A DNA stretch of 57,955 nucleotides from Akkermansia sp. (GCA_017398765.1 JAFQEY010000063.1:1-57955); one strand, 5' to 3'. Shown: positions 33,601 to 41,775, numbered from the stretch's first letter. A program made the numbers and translations. The notes: generated by a model from the letters alone, not told the origin.

Positions 33601-34620
33601 ATTAGCGACAAAGATGAAAACGGAGAAATTACCCTCACCGGCAGCATCTCCGGCAGCGGCAATATGGGGCTTGCAGCGGCTGATAAATCCATCTCCATGA
33701 GCATTACGGGAGATACCGGCGGCTGGAACGGCAATATCCAGTTCCACGGGAATGAACACCAACTCACGTTTACAGAAAATGCTGTCTCCATCCGTAATTC
33801 CAAAATCTTCACCGCCAATGGAGGCACAGGTAATGTGGCGTTCCGCCATGAGAGCGAGGCTACTGTTGCAGCCGCACTGGAGGGAGCGCTCCACGTCACC
33901 GTCAGCAACAGTTCTGAAGAGGGCACAAGATTCACCAACAGCGTAGACATCTCCTCCCTCTCGGTGGAGGCAGATTCCCGTGTGGCAGTTACCCATTCTA
34001 CTGTCAGCGTGGATGCTGTGGACAATGCCGGCAACCTTTCCTTTACCGGCATTCAGTCACTCAACCTGACCGACCTGAGTCTGGCAGACGGCTCCGTGCT
34101 CTCCGTGGGCAGCGGCGTTGCCACTATTGCCGCTGAGAGTGCTGATACCTTCACGGGTGTGACTGTTTCCGGAACTGCGGTTCTGGAAGGCGGCAGCACC
34201 ATCAACGGCAGTCTGGATCTGAGCGAAGCGGCTTCCATTGAACTCAACAATATGGATGAAGCCATCGACATCAACGGCGACCTTATCCTTGTTCTGGGAG
34301 AAAACGTGACCGTCAGCGGTAATTACACGGAAATGCTGGAGAATCTCGTTGACGGACAGTCTCTGGATATCTTCCGAGTCTCCGGCAGCATCTCGCTGAA
34401 CGGCCTGGAGCTTACCGACGGCTACAGCGAGGACGCGGGAAGCCTTATCGCCGCCATTGAGCAGGGGTGCTACTCATTGGGCTACAGAGCATCTGCCACC
34501 GGTGACGGCGGCACGCTCTACCTGAGCACTGCTTCCTCTCCTGCTGTCCCGGAGCCCACTACGGCCACGCTGAGTCTGCTGGCTCTGGCAGCTATGGCTG
34601 CCCGTCGTCGCAGAAAGTAA
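30604..34620 (+). CDS. Giant PEP-CTERM-anchored surface protein with beta-helix-like repeats
   Basis: A 1338-residue exported protein. Residues 1-21 are a signal peptide (MKPHLPKVIISALLAAQVAVG). The C-terminus is a PEP-CTERM signal: VPEPTTATLSLLALAAM followed by AARRRRK, that is motif, hydrophobic helix and basic tail. In bacteria with an exosortase this is cut and the protein is anchored or secreted, usually together with exopolysaccharide. The body is rich in Gly, Ser, Thr, Leu and Asn, with many short strand-turn units (LSGSGELHLTA, ISGSGNMGLAA, LSGTGNLSLVG), as in autotransporter-type passenger beta-helices. No catalytic motif is recognisable. An adhesin or glycan-associated surface role is inferred. 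Its promoter block resembles that of the MBOAT/SGNH pair. Confidence 0.9.
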   Translation: MKPHLPKVIISALLAAQVAVGDPVSDTTELEWTALTITTPANGTLTTGNSVIDWSEETGNLTDSWKLSFTLDPSRLGDYYLFGTKKGGSGAEGYTLTITENGTISLNENKDTFVISTGTYTAADSAVAITLQFVRCVDGIGNDAGGVFTLSVVSESGSSESISCTVEDLTNTILTKGSDNNLWTNGGGETFSGIAVSHSGLVISDRVYFWNGASGSNWTDACWQHKEMQENGALTELTEDAYVVFASDEETEQLVNLSTGCAATRFAVQSGDWALAGGGELTIDEDFVLKDSSSLTIQEDTRLVISGAATIGSEAQLTLEKGGTLELKGGVRDDGYVERVWLLSEDYTPLLQTVTGAGDIVISEDVSFVGSTDPDNPTRLQTTGNLIVQDAATFYLGAYRAYPKLYVDASSLSSIQLTDGSTLWYRAGESTLQKVQTSGSKPSVLHIQGLDGFSSKEGEDAKLIIHELVLDADMRIEGGNNAALAVNKLSGTGNLSLVGSQDTDSPHLVELSIGNSYSGTISLADKSKTEFALTLTNGASATIQGIDGNGIGQYTQLKTTLEDGTHLHVAGNSASVVKWEEFVITHGSSATLSADEGVQLNVREISGGHLSIGAEVGSVSLTGGTITNNASLSLYGNITISGELDSYESYGSGNQIGYSMNDGTANGFKIVAGKQYYLSMGGSNSLATNTAALNINTTESLTSDTAYLSVEEATEEKQAGIVFSLDPTYSAEFYVQEGRVDQSSLLADETCGVTATTHYIINGGTLSLSQNVGTNLLTYESGSVELQSGSTLSINTAAESNAALLMNSSGAGSVQVSQNIALADDYTANISGELNISQATVAQGKADLESFSGIRLSNGATLSYGNREQSYTNLTVNSGTQNLTYTATGDETGAATLSIGKLSGSGELHLTATDKLTLSLEDTQQFEGTLLMNSNHISLNLAENAGITAWYQETAASELNLLNVGAGNTIGMRVVTGSLTSGSIAANLELQNYGSAALWISDKDENGEITLTGSISGSGNMGLAAADKSISMSITGDTGGWNGNIQFHGNEHQLTFTENAVSIRNSKIFTANGGTGNVAFRHESEATVAAALEGALHVTVSNSSEEGTRFTNSVDISSLSVEADSRVAVTHSTVSVDAVDNAGNLSFTGIQSLNLTDLSLADGSVLSVGSGVATIAAESADTFTGVTVSGTAVLEGGSTINGSLDLSEAASIELNNMDEAIDINGDLILVLGENVTVSGNYTEMLENLVDGQSLDIFRVSGSISLNGLELTDGYSEDAGSLIAAIEQGCYSLGYRASATGDGGTLYLSTASSPAVPEPTTATLSLLALAAMAARRRRK

Positions 34621-34643
34621 GCGAATGTTCAGGCTCTTCTTTC

Positions 34644-34674
34644 ACTCCCCCGTTCTCGTCTGAGGCGGGGGAGT
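34644..34674 (+). terminator. Likely terminator of the PEP-CTERM gene
   Basis: Stem ACTCCCCCG/CGGGGGAGT (34644-34652 with 34666-34674), 13-nt loop, then CTCTGTTCTG; the U tract is poor. Confidence 0.55.
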
Positions 34675-34745
34675 CTCTGTTCTGCAACGGTTCATGCTAA
34701 CAGCTCCTTTTTTGTAATCTTTCTTAGAATTGTTACATTTTTAAC

Positions 34746-34799
34746 TTGACTTTTCGAGATATGGCGGTAAGATGTCGGCACGCATACAAGATATAGTTA
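34746..34799 (+). promoter_or_regulatory. nrdAB promoter with two NrdR-like boxes
   Basis: TTGACT (34746-34751), 16-nt spacer, TAAGAT (34768-34773). Box 1 (34752-34767) fills the spacer exactly, and box 2 (34784-34799, ATACAAGATATAGTTA) lies 32 bp downstream. Against the NrdR consensus ACACTATATATAGTGT they match at 8 and 11 of 16 positions. Spacing of about three helical turns is the known NrdR layout. Confidence 0.5.
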
Positions 34800-34824
34800 G
34801 CCACCACAAACAATCAGAATCCCC

Positions 34825-37350
34825 ATGCAGATAAGGAAACGCAACGGACAGGAAGCCGAATACCGGCGCGAGAAGATAGAGCGGGTCATACGGCTCGCAT
34901 TCGGGAGTGTGGGAATGACTGATACAGAGGGCGAAGTATCTCGACTGGCGGTGAGCATTGAGGCACGACTGCGCGCACACGGCGGTGCCGTGGTGGCGGT
35001 GGAATACATTCAGGACCTGGTGGAAGAGAGCCTGATGGTGGCGGGGCACTACGAGGCTGCCAAGCGCTTCATTCTGTACCGCAATGAGCGGAGCCGCGCA
35101 CGCGCCGTCAGAGAACAGCTGCTGCAGCATTTCGAGAACCGCCCGGCACTGGATACCGTCTTGAAAGAGGTGCAGCAGGAATTCCCGGAGGATGAATACG
35201 ACCTGCACCAGCTCACTGCCAAGTTCCGCACCTTCAGCCGCGAGGGCGCAGGGGACGATGCCGCATTAGGCGGGCTCATCAAATCCGCTGCAGAGCTGAC
35301 CACCCGGGATGCCCCGCGCTGGGAGATGATTGCCGCGCGCTTCTGGCTGCTGCGATTCCGGCACAGACTGGTGCGCTATGAGGCAGAGGCCGGCATCAGC
35401 AACCTGTACGACAAAATCACGCACCTGACCAAAGAGGGCGTATACGGCAGCTATATCACCGCCCACTACAGCCGAACAGAGATAGAAAGCTTTGCCGGGC
35501 TGCTGGATGAGAGTCGCGACAAGCTGTTCACCTATTCTGCGCTGGAGATGCTGCACGGGCGCTACCTCATCCGCACGCATGCGGGCAAGGTGCTGGAGAG
35601 CCCGCAGGAGATGTTCCTGGGCATTGCCCTGCACCTCGCCATGCAGGAGCAGGAAAACCGCGAGGAATGGGTGCGGCGCTTCTACGACATGCTCAGCACG
35701 CTGAAAGTGACCATGGCCACGCCCACGCTGGCCAATGCCCGCAAGCCTTTCCACCAGCTTTCCTCCTGCTTCATTGATACCGTGCCGGACAGTCTGGAGG
35801 GCATCTACCGCAGCATCGACAACTTCGCCCGGGTCAGCAAATACGGCGGCGGCATGGGGATGTATTTCGGCAAGGTGCGGGCCACCGGCAGTGCTATTCG
35901 CGGCTTTCCGGGTGCGGCGGGTGGGGTCATCCGCTGGATTCGGCTGGCGAATGACACCGCCGTGGCCGTGGACCAGCTGGGCGTGCGGCAGGGAGCCGTG
36001 GCCGTGTATCTGGATGCCTGGCACCGCGATTTGCCGGAGTTCCTCTCCCTGCGCACCAACAACGGCGACGACCGCCTGAAGGCGCACGATGTGTTCCCCG
36101 CCGTGTGTTACCCGGACTACTTCTGGCAGCAGGCGCGCGACAACATTGAGGGCGACTGGTATCTGATGTGCCCGCACGAGATTCAGAGCGTGAAGGGCTA
36201 CGCGCTGGAGGACAGCTACGGCGAGGAGTGGGAGCAGCGCTACCACAGCTGCGTGGCAGACTCCCGCATCCACAAACGCGTGGTCCCCATCAAGGATATC
36301 ATCCGCCTCATCCTCAAGAGTGCCGTGGAGACGGGCACCCCCTTCGTGTTCAACCGCGATCTGGTGAACCGCGCCAACCCCAACAAACACCGCGGCATCA
36401 TCTACAGCAGCAACCTCTGCACGGAAATCGCCCAGAACATGAGTGCCATCGAAAGCGTGGAGCAGAAAACCACCACCGTGAACGGCGAAACCATCGTGGT
36501 CACCACCACCCGCCCCGGTAACTTCGTGGTCTGCAACCTCGCCAGCCTCTCGCTGGGCAGAATCGACGTACGCAACCCACAGGAGGTGGAGGATATCACC
36601 CGCAGTGCCGTCCGTGCGCTCGACAACGTGATAGACCTGAACTTCTACCCCCTGCCATACGCAGAAATCACCAACCGCGCCTACCGCCCCATCGGCCTGG
36701 GGGTGAGCGGCTATCACCACATGCTCGCCAAACTGGGCATTCCGTGGGAATCGGAGGCGCACCTGGAGTTTGCTGACCGCCTGTTTGAGCAGATTAACCA
36801 CGCTGCCATTGCCGCCAGCTGCGACACCGCCCGCGACAAGGGCGCCTACGCCCACTTCGAGGGCAGCGAGTGGCAGACCGGGCAATACTTCGACCGCCGC
36901 GGCTACACCGCCCCGCACTGGCAGGAGCTGCGCCGCCGCGTGGCAGAGCACGGGCTGCGCAATGCCTGGCTGCTGGCCGTTGCCCCCACCAGCAGCACCG
37001 GCATCATCGCCGGCACCACCGCCGGAATCGACCCCGTCATGAAACTCTTCTTCCTGGAGGAAAAGAAGAGCGGGCTCATGCCCCGCGTGGCTCCGGAGCT
37101 CTCCCTGCAAACCCTCTGGTTCTACAAGAGCGCCCACCGCATCGACCAGAGCTGGTCCGTGCGCGCTGCCGGCGTGCGCCAGCGCCACATTGACCAGGCG
37201 CAGAGCATGAACCTGTACATCACCAACGATTACACCCTCCGCCAGATACTCAACCTGTACCTCCTGGCCTGGGAGTGCGGGGTGAAGACCGTCTATTACA
37301 TCCGATCCAAGAGCTTAGAAGTAGAAGAATGTGAATCATGTGCCAGCTGA
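34825..37350 (+). CDS. nrdA: Class Ia ribonucleoside-diphosphate reductase, alpha subunit
   Basis: Reduces ribonucleotides to deoxyribonucleotides; carries the active site and allosteric sites. It has 841 residues. An N-terminal ATP-cone (1-95, KRNGQEAEYRREKIERVIRLA region) implies dATP feedback control. SSCFIDTVPDSLEGI has the first active-site Cys. SNLCTEIA carries the Asn, Cys and Glu of the radical site, and VCNLASLSLG the second redox Cys. VAPTSSTGIIAGTTAGIDP is a conserved loop. The C-terminal CESC tail is the redox pair reloaded by thioredoxin. The start has no Shine-Dalgarno sequence and lies about 45 nt after the promoter. The last 13 nt overlap nrdB. Confidence 0.97.
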   Translation: MQIRKRNGQEAEYRREKIERVIRLAFGSVGMTDTEGEVSRLAVSIEARLRAHGGAVVAVEYIQDLVEESLMVAGHYEAAKRFILYRNERSRARAVREQLLQHFENRPALDTVLKEVQQEFPEDEYDLHQLTAKFRTFSREGAGDDAALGGLIKSAAELTTRDAPRWEMIAARFWLLRFRHRLVRYEAEAGISNLYDKITHLTKEGVYGSYITAHYSRTEIESFAGLLDESRDKLFTYSALEMLHGRYLIRTHAGKVLESPQEMFLGIALHLAMQEQENREEWVRRFYDMLSTLKVTMATPTLANARKPFHQLSSCFIDTVPDSLEGIYRSIDNFARVSKYGGGMGMYFGKVRATGSAIRGFPGAAGGVIRWIRLANDTAVAVDQLGVRQGAVAVYLDAWHRDLPEFLSLRTNNGDDRLKAHDVFPAVCYPDYFWQQARDNIEGDWYLMCPHEIQSVKGYALEDSYGEEWEQRYHSCVADSRIHKRVVPIKDIIRLILKSAVETGTPFVFNRDLVNRANPNKHRGIIYSSNLCTEIAQNMSAIESVEQKTTTVNGETIVVTTTRPGNFVVCNLASLSLGRIDVRNPQEVEDITRSAVRALDNVIDLNFYPLPYAEITNRAYRPIGLGVSGYHHMLAKLGIPWESEAHLEFADRLFEQINHAAIAASCDTARDKGAYAHFEGSEWQTGQYFDRRGYTAPHWQELRRRVAEHGLRNAWLLAVAPTSSTGIIAGTTAGIDPVMKLFFLEEKKSGLMPRVAPELSLQTLWFYKSAHRIDQSWSVRAAGVRQRHIDQAQSMNLYITNDYTLRQILNLYLLAWECGVKTVYYIRSKSLEVEECESCAS

Positions 37351-38381
37351 ACCGCAGACCACTGTTTAATCCGCAGGGAGAGTCCGATGTGCTCGCCCGC
37401 CGCATCATCAACGGCAACACCACCAACCTCAACGATTTCAATAACATGAAATACGCCTGGGTCAGCGGGTGGTACCGCCAGGCGATGAACAATTTCTGGA
37501 TTCCGGAGGAAATCAACCTCTCGGCCGATGTGCGCGATTACCCGAAACTCAGCCCCGCCGAACGCCGCGCTTTCGACAAGATACTCTCATTTCTCGTTTT
37601 CCTGGACAGCATCCAGACCGCCAATCTTCCCTCCGTGGGCGAATACATCACCGCCAACGAGGTGAACCTCTGCCTGTGCATTCAGGCATTTCAGGAAGCG
37701 GTACACAGCCAGAGTTACAGCTACATGCTGGACACCATCTGTGAACCGCAGCAGCGCACGGAGGTGCTCTATCAATGGCGCAACGATGAGCACCTCCTGC
37801 GCCGCAACACCTTCATCGGCAATCTCTACAACGAGTTCCAGCAGCACCGCACACCGGAGAACTTTGCCCGCACCCTCGTGGCCAACTTCATTCTGGAGGG
37901 CATCTATTTCTACAGCGGCTTCATGTTCTTCTACAATCTGGGCCGCAACAACAAAATGCCCGGCTCCGCGCAGGAAATCCGCTATATCAACCGCGATGAA
38001 AGCACCCACCTCTGGCTCTTCCGCAACATCATCCGCGAGCTGCAGCGCGAGCAGCCCGAGCTCTTCACCCCGGAGCGGGTGGAAGAATACCGCGCCATGA
38101 TTCGCGAGGGCTGCGAACAGGAAATCGCCTGGGGCTGCTACGTCATCGGCGATGACATCCCCGGGCTCTCCACCGTCATGATTACAGACTACATCCGCTA
38201 TCTGGCCAACCGCCGCTGCATGGATCTGGGCTTTGCCCCGCTCTACGATGGTTATGAGACGGAGCCGCCCTCCTGCTCCTGGGTCTCGCAGTACAGCAAC
38301 GCCAACCTCATCAAGACCGACTTCTTCGAGGCCCGCAGCACCGCCTACGCCAAGAGCACCGCCTTGGTGGATGATTTATAA
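37338..38381 (+). CDS. nrdB: Class Ia ribonucleoside-diphosphate reductase, beta subunit
   Basis: Holds the diiron site and radical for NrdA. It has 347 residues. Iron ligands are visible as D90 (LVFLDSIQTANL), E120 and H123 (QEAVHSQSY), the Glu in ILEGIYFYSGF, and the Glu and His in INRDESTHL. The radical tyrosine is Y127, at the canonical position four residues after H123, so this is the tyrosyl-radical type rather than the Mn/Fe (class Ic) type in which Phe replaces Tyr. The ATG overlaps nrdA by 13 nt, so the two are coupled in translation, which fits a 1:1 complex. Confidence 0.97.
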   Translation: MCQLNRRPLFNPQGESDVLARRIINGNTTNLNDFNNMKYAWVSGWYRQAMNNFWIPEEINLSADVRDYPKLSPAERRAFDKILSFLVFLDSIQTANLPSVGEYITANEVNLCLCIQAFQEAVHSQSYSYMLDTICEPQQRTEVLYQWRNDEHLLRRNTFIGNLYNEFQQHRTPENFARTLVANFILEGIYFYSGFMFFYNLGRNNKMPGSAQEIRYINRDESTHLWLFRNIIRELQREQPELFTPERVEEYRAMIREGCEQEIAWGCYVIGDDIPGLSTVMITDYIRYLANRRCMDLGFAPLYDGYETEPPSCSWVSQYSNANLIKTDFFEARSTAYAKSTALVDDL

Positions 38382-38394
38382 GGGACTCTTGTTC

Positions 38395-38443
38395 CGGCAG
38401 CATCTGCAAGCGCACTGCAAGGGTGCTCCGTGAGATGCTGCCG
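38395..38443 (+). terminator. Long hairpin between nrdB and purD
   Basis: A perfect 11-bp stem CGGCAGCATCT/AGATGCTGCCG encloses a 27-nt loop that can form an inner GCAC/GTGC stem. No T run follows directly (CAGATTATCC), so it may be a weak terminator or an mRNA stability element. Confidence 0.45.
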
Positions 38444-38461
38444 CAGATTATCCGTTTTGAC

Positions 38462-38490
38462 TTGCCAGACTATAGGGGCTGGTGTAAAAT
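38462..38490 (+). promoter_or_regulatory. purD promoter, near-leaderless
   Basis: TTGCCA (38462-38467), 17-nt spacer, TAAAAT (38485-38490), then 9 nt to the ATG at 38500. Confidence 0.65.
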
Positions 38491-38499
38491 ACACCCAGC

Positions 38500-39744
38500 A
38501 TGAAAATAGCCGTTATCGGAAAAGGTGGGCGCGAACAGGCGCTCGTGGAGACGCTGGCTGCAAGCCCCTGCAAGCCGCAGATTTTCTCGTTCCCCGGGAG
38601 CGATGCCATTTGCGAGACTGCCACTCGCATAGAGGCTTCGGATTTTGACAGTCTGATGCAGTGGATGGTGGACAACAAAATCGACCTCTGCGTGGCCGGG
38701 GAGGAAAGCTATCTGGTCAAGGACGAAGGGCTTGCAAACCGCTGTGCCACTGCGGGAATTCCCTGCTGGGGACCGCCCAAGGAAAGTGCCCAGCTGGAAG
38801 CATCCAAGGAATTTGCAAAGAATTTCCTTCTGCGCCACAACATCCCCACCGGCGGGGCCTCCGCTGTTGCAAGCTATGATGAGGCAATTACCGCCATCGG
38901 CGGAAAATACCCCACGGTGCTGAAGTTTGACGGGCTGGCAGCAGGCAAAGGCGTGGCAGTCTGCCCGGATGCCGCCTCTGCGGAGGATTTCCTGCGCGAG
39001 GTGTTCACCGAAAAACGCTTTGGTGAAGGCCGCCTGCTGGTAGAAGAATTCCTGACCGGGCCGGAAATTTCCATTTTCGGGGCTATATGTGATGATAAGT
39101 ACTTGATTCTCTGCCCGGCTCGTGATTACAAGCGACTGATGGACGGAGATGAGGGTCCCAATACCGGCGGTATGGGAGCGGTTGCTTCCCGCCAATTGGC
39201 CTCACCGGAACTGCTCCGCACGATTGAGGAAACGATAGTAGCCCCCACGGTACGCGGTTTGCAGAAAGACGGGCTGCCCTACCGCGGTTTCCTCTATTTC
39301 GGACTGATGCTCACGCCGGATGGCCCCAAGGTGATTGAATACAACTGCCGCTTCGGTGATCCGGAGTGTGAGGCGGTCATGCCGCTGCTGCGGGGGGATT
39401 TGGCTGAGTTCTGCCTGGCGGGCGCAAAGGGAGAGTTCCATCCCGATCTCATATCCTTTGACAACGGCTGGAGCGTGTGCTGCATCCTGGCTTCTGCCGG
39501 GTACCCTGCCTCTTCCCATTCCGGAGATATCATTTCCGGGTTGGACTCCTGCGCCGCCCGCGTATTCCACTGTGGGACCAAAAAGACCCCGGCAGGCTGG
39601 GTGACCAACGGCGGGCGTGTGCTGGCTATCGTGGCACAGGGAGACACGCTGGATGCCGCCCGCACCGCTGCACACGCAGAAGCCGCTAAGGTGGATTTCG
39701 ACGGCTCGCAACGCCGCAGTGATATTGCCTACCGCAACATGTAA
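38500..39744 (+). CDS. purD: Phosphoribosylamine--glycine ligase
   Basis: Second step of purine synthesis: joins phosphoribosylamine and glycine with ATP. The 414-residue length is typical. It is an ATP-grasp enzyme: VIGKGGREQALVETLA at the N-terminus, the family loop FDGLAAGKGVAV, then LLVEEFLTGPEISIF. DYKRLMDGDEGPNTGGMGAV and VIEYNCRFGDPECEAVMP are strongly conserved PurD blocks. It has its own promoter after nrdAB. A GC-rich hairpin follows at 39758-39780. Confidence 0.97.
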   Translation: MKIAVIGKGGREQALVETLAASPCKPQIFSFPGSDAICETATRIEASDFDSLMQWMVDNKIDLCVAGEESYLVKDEGLANRCATAGIPCWGPPKESAQLEASKEFAKNFLLRHNIPTGGASAVASYDEAITAIGGKYPTVLKFDGLAAGKGVAVCPDAASAEDFLREVFTEKRFGEGRLLVEEFLTGPEISIFGAICDDKYLILCPARDYKRLMDGDEGPNTGGMGAVASRQLASPELLRTIEETIVAPTVRGLQKDGLPYRGFLYFGLMLTPDGPKVIEYNCRFGDPECEAVMPLLRGDLAEFCLAGAKGEFHPDLISFDNGWSVCCILASAGYPASSHSGDIISGLDSCAARVFHCGTKKTPAGWVTNGGRVLAIVAQGDTLDAARTAAHAEAAKVDFDGSQRRSDIAYRNM

Positions 39745-39757
39745 TCCCGCTTCTCTT

Positions 39758-39780
39758 CCCCGCAGCCCGCTGCGGCGGGG
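39758..39780 (+). terminator. GC-rich hairpin after purD
   Basis: CCCCGCAG/CTGCGG-GGG with one bulged C, loop CCCG. No T tract follows, so termination is uncertain. Confidence 0.45.
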
Positions 39781-39817
39781 TGCTTCCTCGCTTACTTTCT
39801 CTCCTTATCTGCTCCCC

Positions 39818-40894
39818 ATGGACAACCAATCATCCGATTTCCTGACAGATTATCTCAACACTCCCGCCCCCACGGGCTATGAGATGGATGCCCAGCGCAT
39901 CTGGTCAGAATATATTGCCCCCTATACAGATGAGCAGCAGTGCGATGCCTACGGCTCTACCTGGGCGGTGCTGCGCAGTAAGCACAAGGATGCTCCCACG
40001 CTGATGCTGGATGCACATGCTGACGAAATCGGCTTCTCTATCCGCCATATTGACGACAACGGCTTTGTGCGCGTGGAAAGGCTCGGCGGCTCAGATGCCG
40101 CTATCGGTCGCGGACGCCGTATCCGCTTTATAGGCACAGACGGGGAAGTCATCGGTATCACGGGCAATACGGCCATCCACATCCGCGATGACGGCGACAA
40201 AGCCCCCAAGGTATGGGATTTATACGTGGATTTAGGCTGCGATTCCCGCGAGGAGGTTGAGGCACTGGGGCTCCGGGTAGGAACTCCCGGTGTTTATTGT
40301 GATGGTCCGCTCATGCTCAACGATGGTCGGCGTCTGGTCTGCCGGGCTCTGGATGACCGCCTCTGCGGCTATATCATCGCAGAAACAGCCCGGGCTCTGA
40401 AGGAACAGGGGGTGCAACCGGAGTGGAATATCATCTTTGCCAACACCGTGCAGGAAGAAATCGGCTGCGTAGGTGCCGGCATGCTCGCTTTCAATCTGGC
40501 ACCGGATGCCGCTATCTGTCTGGATGTAACCCACGCCACAGATTCTCCCGGCTTGGATAAGGGCCGCTACGGCGATATCCGCCTGGGCAAGGGAGGCTGC
40601 CTCTGCTATGGCCCGGCATGCCACCCCAACCTGAACGCCCGTCTGGAACTTCTAGCGGACAAGGAAAACATTCCTATGCAACGGGAAACAACAGGTCGCT
40701 CCACCGGCACAAATACGGATGCCATCTACCGCGCCCGCGCCGGCGTACCGGCCACCTGTTTCTCCCTGCCGCTGCGCTATATGCACAGCCCGGTAGAAAC
40801 GGCAGACTTACATGATGTTCAGTGCTGTATTGAACTCCTGGTGGCCTTTATCAAGTCACTGAAATGCTCAGACTCGTTCCACCACCGCCTCTGA
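39818..40894 (+). CDS. M42-family metallo-aminopeptidase (FrvX type)
   Basis: A 358-residue M42 peptidase, one of the large tetrahedral aminopeptidases that trim peptides in the cytoplasm with two metal ions (some relatives are labelled endoglucanases by mistake). Metal and catalytic residues appear in DAHADEIGFSI (His and Asp), RALDDRLCG (bridging Asp), and NTVQEEIGCVGA (catalytic Glu-Glu). Further ones are in DVTHATDSPG (Asp) and RYMHSPVETADLHD (His). STGTNTDAIYRARAGVP is also family-typical. The frame is open 201 nt further upstream through the purD end, but family similarity starts at MDNQSSDFLTDYLNTPAPTG, so 39818 is used. Confidence 0.92.
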   Translation: MDNQSSDFLTDYLNTPAPTGYEMDAQRIWSEYIAPYTDEQQCDAYGSTWAVLRSKHKDAPTLMLDAHADEIGFSIRHIDDNGFVRVERLGGSDAAIGRGRRIRFIGTDGEVIGITGNTAIHIRDDGDKAPKVWDLYVDLGCDSREEVEALGLRVGTPGVYCDGPLMLNDGRRLVCRALDDRLCGYIIAETARALKEQGVQPEWNIIFANTVQEEIGCVGAGMLAFNLAPDAAICLDVTHATDSPGLDKGRYGDIRLGKGGCLCYGPACHPNLNARLELLADKENIPMQRETTGRSTGTNTDAIYRARAGVPATCFSLPLRYMHSPVETADLHDVQCCIELLVAFIKSLKCSDSFHHRL

Positions 40895-40996
40895 ACGCTG
40901 AAAAAAATGATTCCCGTCACACTTTTTCCTTGTTTTTGCGGCTGTATGTGATAGAGTCATTAGCACTAGGTACTCATCCTTATATTTTCAATCGAT

Positions 40997-41614
40997 ATGA
41001 ATAAGACTCTCTTTTCCGTAGGTGCTCTCATTGCGGGCTGTTTTACTCTCACCTCCTGCAGCGGCGGCAGCGAAAACAACGCTGAGCAGAATGTCGGTGT
41101 ACTTTCCGGTCGCACTCTCTGCCTGCAGGCTCCCAATAGTGCCGTGGGTTCCATGTTCATTCAGGTTGGTGATCGAATCAGCGGCAATGTTTGCAAGGCC
41201 AGATTCTCTTTCGGAGCTCGCTCCAGTGCCTCTTCTGACGGCACGATTACTATCGAGCAGTCCACCAAAGGAGATAAAGGATGGGAAGCATGCGACTTTA
41301 CGTTCCACCTGAATGAGACGGAAATTTCCGAAGAAGTTGAGTTCAAGGGATTCTTTGGTGCCTATCTTGATTTTACAGGTTCCTCCAGCAGTTCCGGTGA
41401 TTCTGAAGATGGTGATGGAGAGGAGGAAAGTTCCTCCGCCGGCTCGATTGATTCGGATTCTTACATCATAGCCGTTTTGGAAACGAGAGTCAGGATGAAG
41501 TTTAACACCAGCAACACCGGTGAGTACACCATGGAACCAACAACGGTGTATCTTGATGACACTGAAGAACCGGTTCAGACATACGTGATTAAGGGTGGTT
41601 TCTACCTGGAATAA
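40997..41614 (+). CDS. Putative lipoprotein with acidic Ser/Gly/Asp/Glu-rich insert
   Basis: A 205-residue protein of no family I recognise. The N-terminus is a lipoprotein signal (MNKTLFSVGALIAGCFTLTSC) with lipobox LTSC, so the mature protein starts at Cys 21 followed by SGGSENN. The rest is predicted mainly beta. Residues about 131-156 are a low-complexity run of Ser, Gly, Asp and Glu that could be a flexible or cation-binding loop. A promoter-like TTGTTT - 16 nt - TAGAGT is about 40 nt upstream of the ATG. A hairpin follows the gene. It is probably a single-gene unit. Confidence 0.75.
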   Translation: MNKTLFSVGALIAGCFTLTSCSGGSENNAEQNVGVLSGRTLCLQAPNSAVGSMFIQVGDRISGNVCKARFSFGARSSASSDGTITIEQSTKGDKGWEACDFTFHLNETEISEEVEFKGFFGAYLDFTGSSSSSGDSEDGDGEEESSSAGSIDSDSYIIAVLETRVRMKFNTSNTGEYTMEPTTVYLDDTEEPVQTYVIKGGFYLE

Positions 41615-41637
41615 AAAACGCACCTTGACAACACTCA

Positions 41638-41674
41638 GAAACGCGCACCCTCCGCCCCGGAAGGTGCGCGTTTC
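41638..41674 (+). terminator. Terminator-like hairpin after the acidic lipoprotein gene
   Basis: A perfect 12-bp stem GAAACGCGCACC/GGTGCGCGTTTC with a 13-nt loop; the following TGCATCC is not a clear U tract. Confidence 0.65.
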
Positions 41675-41740
41675 TGCATCCCCCCGGCTCCGGAAACAAG
41701 TGAAATCAGCACAGCCCGAAGGAATAAAAGACGAATTTTA

Positions 41741-41769
41741 TTGAAGCGGCAGAAGTATCCTGCTAGAAT
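41741..41769 (+). promoter_or_regulatory. Promoter of the 41776 lipoprotein gene, leaderless type
   Basis: TTGAAG (41741-41746), 17-nt spacer, TAGAAT (41764-41769), then 6 nt (GCCCCT) to the ATG at 41776. Confidence 0.68.
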
Positions 41770-41775
41770 GCCCCT

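Noticed and set aside
34621..34745. Possible small gene or riboswitch between the PEP-CTERM gene and nrdA
   Set aside because: Only a terminator-like hairpin and AT-rich DNA; no conserved riboswitch core or coding frame recognised.
35266..37188. A 640-codon open frame antisense to nrdA
   Set aside because: Same codon-register shadow effect; the sense strand carries all ribonucleotide reductase signatures.
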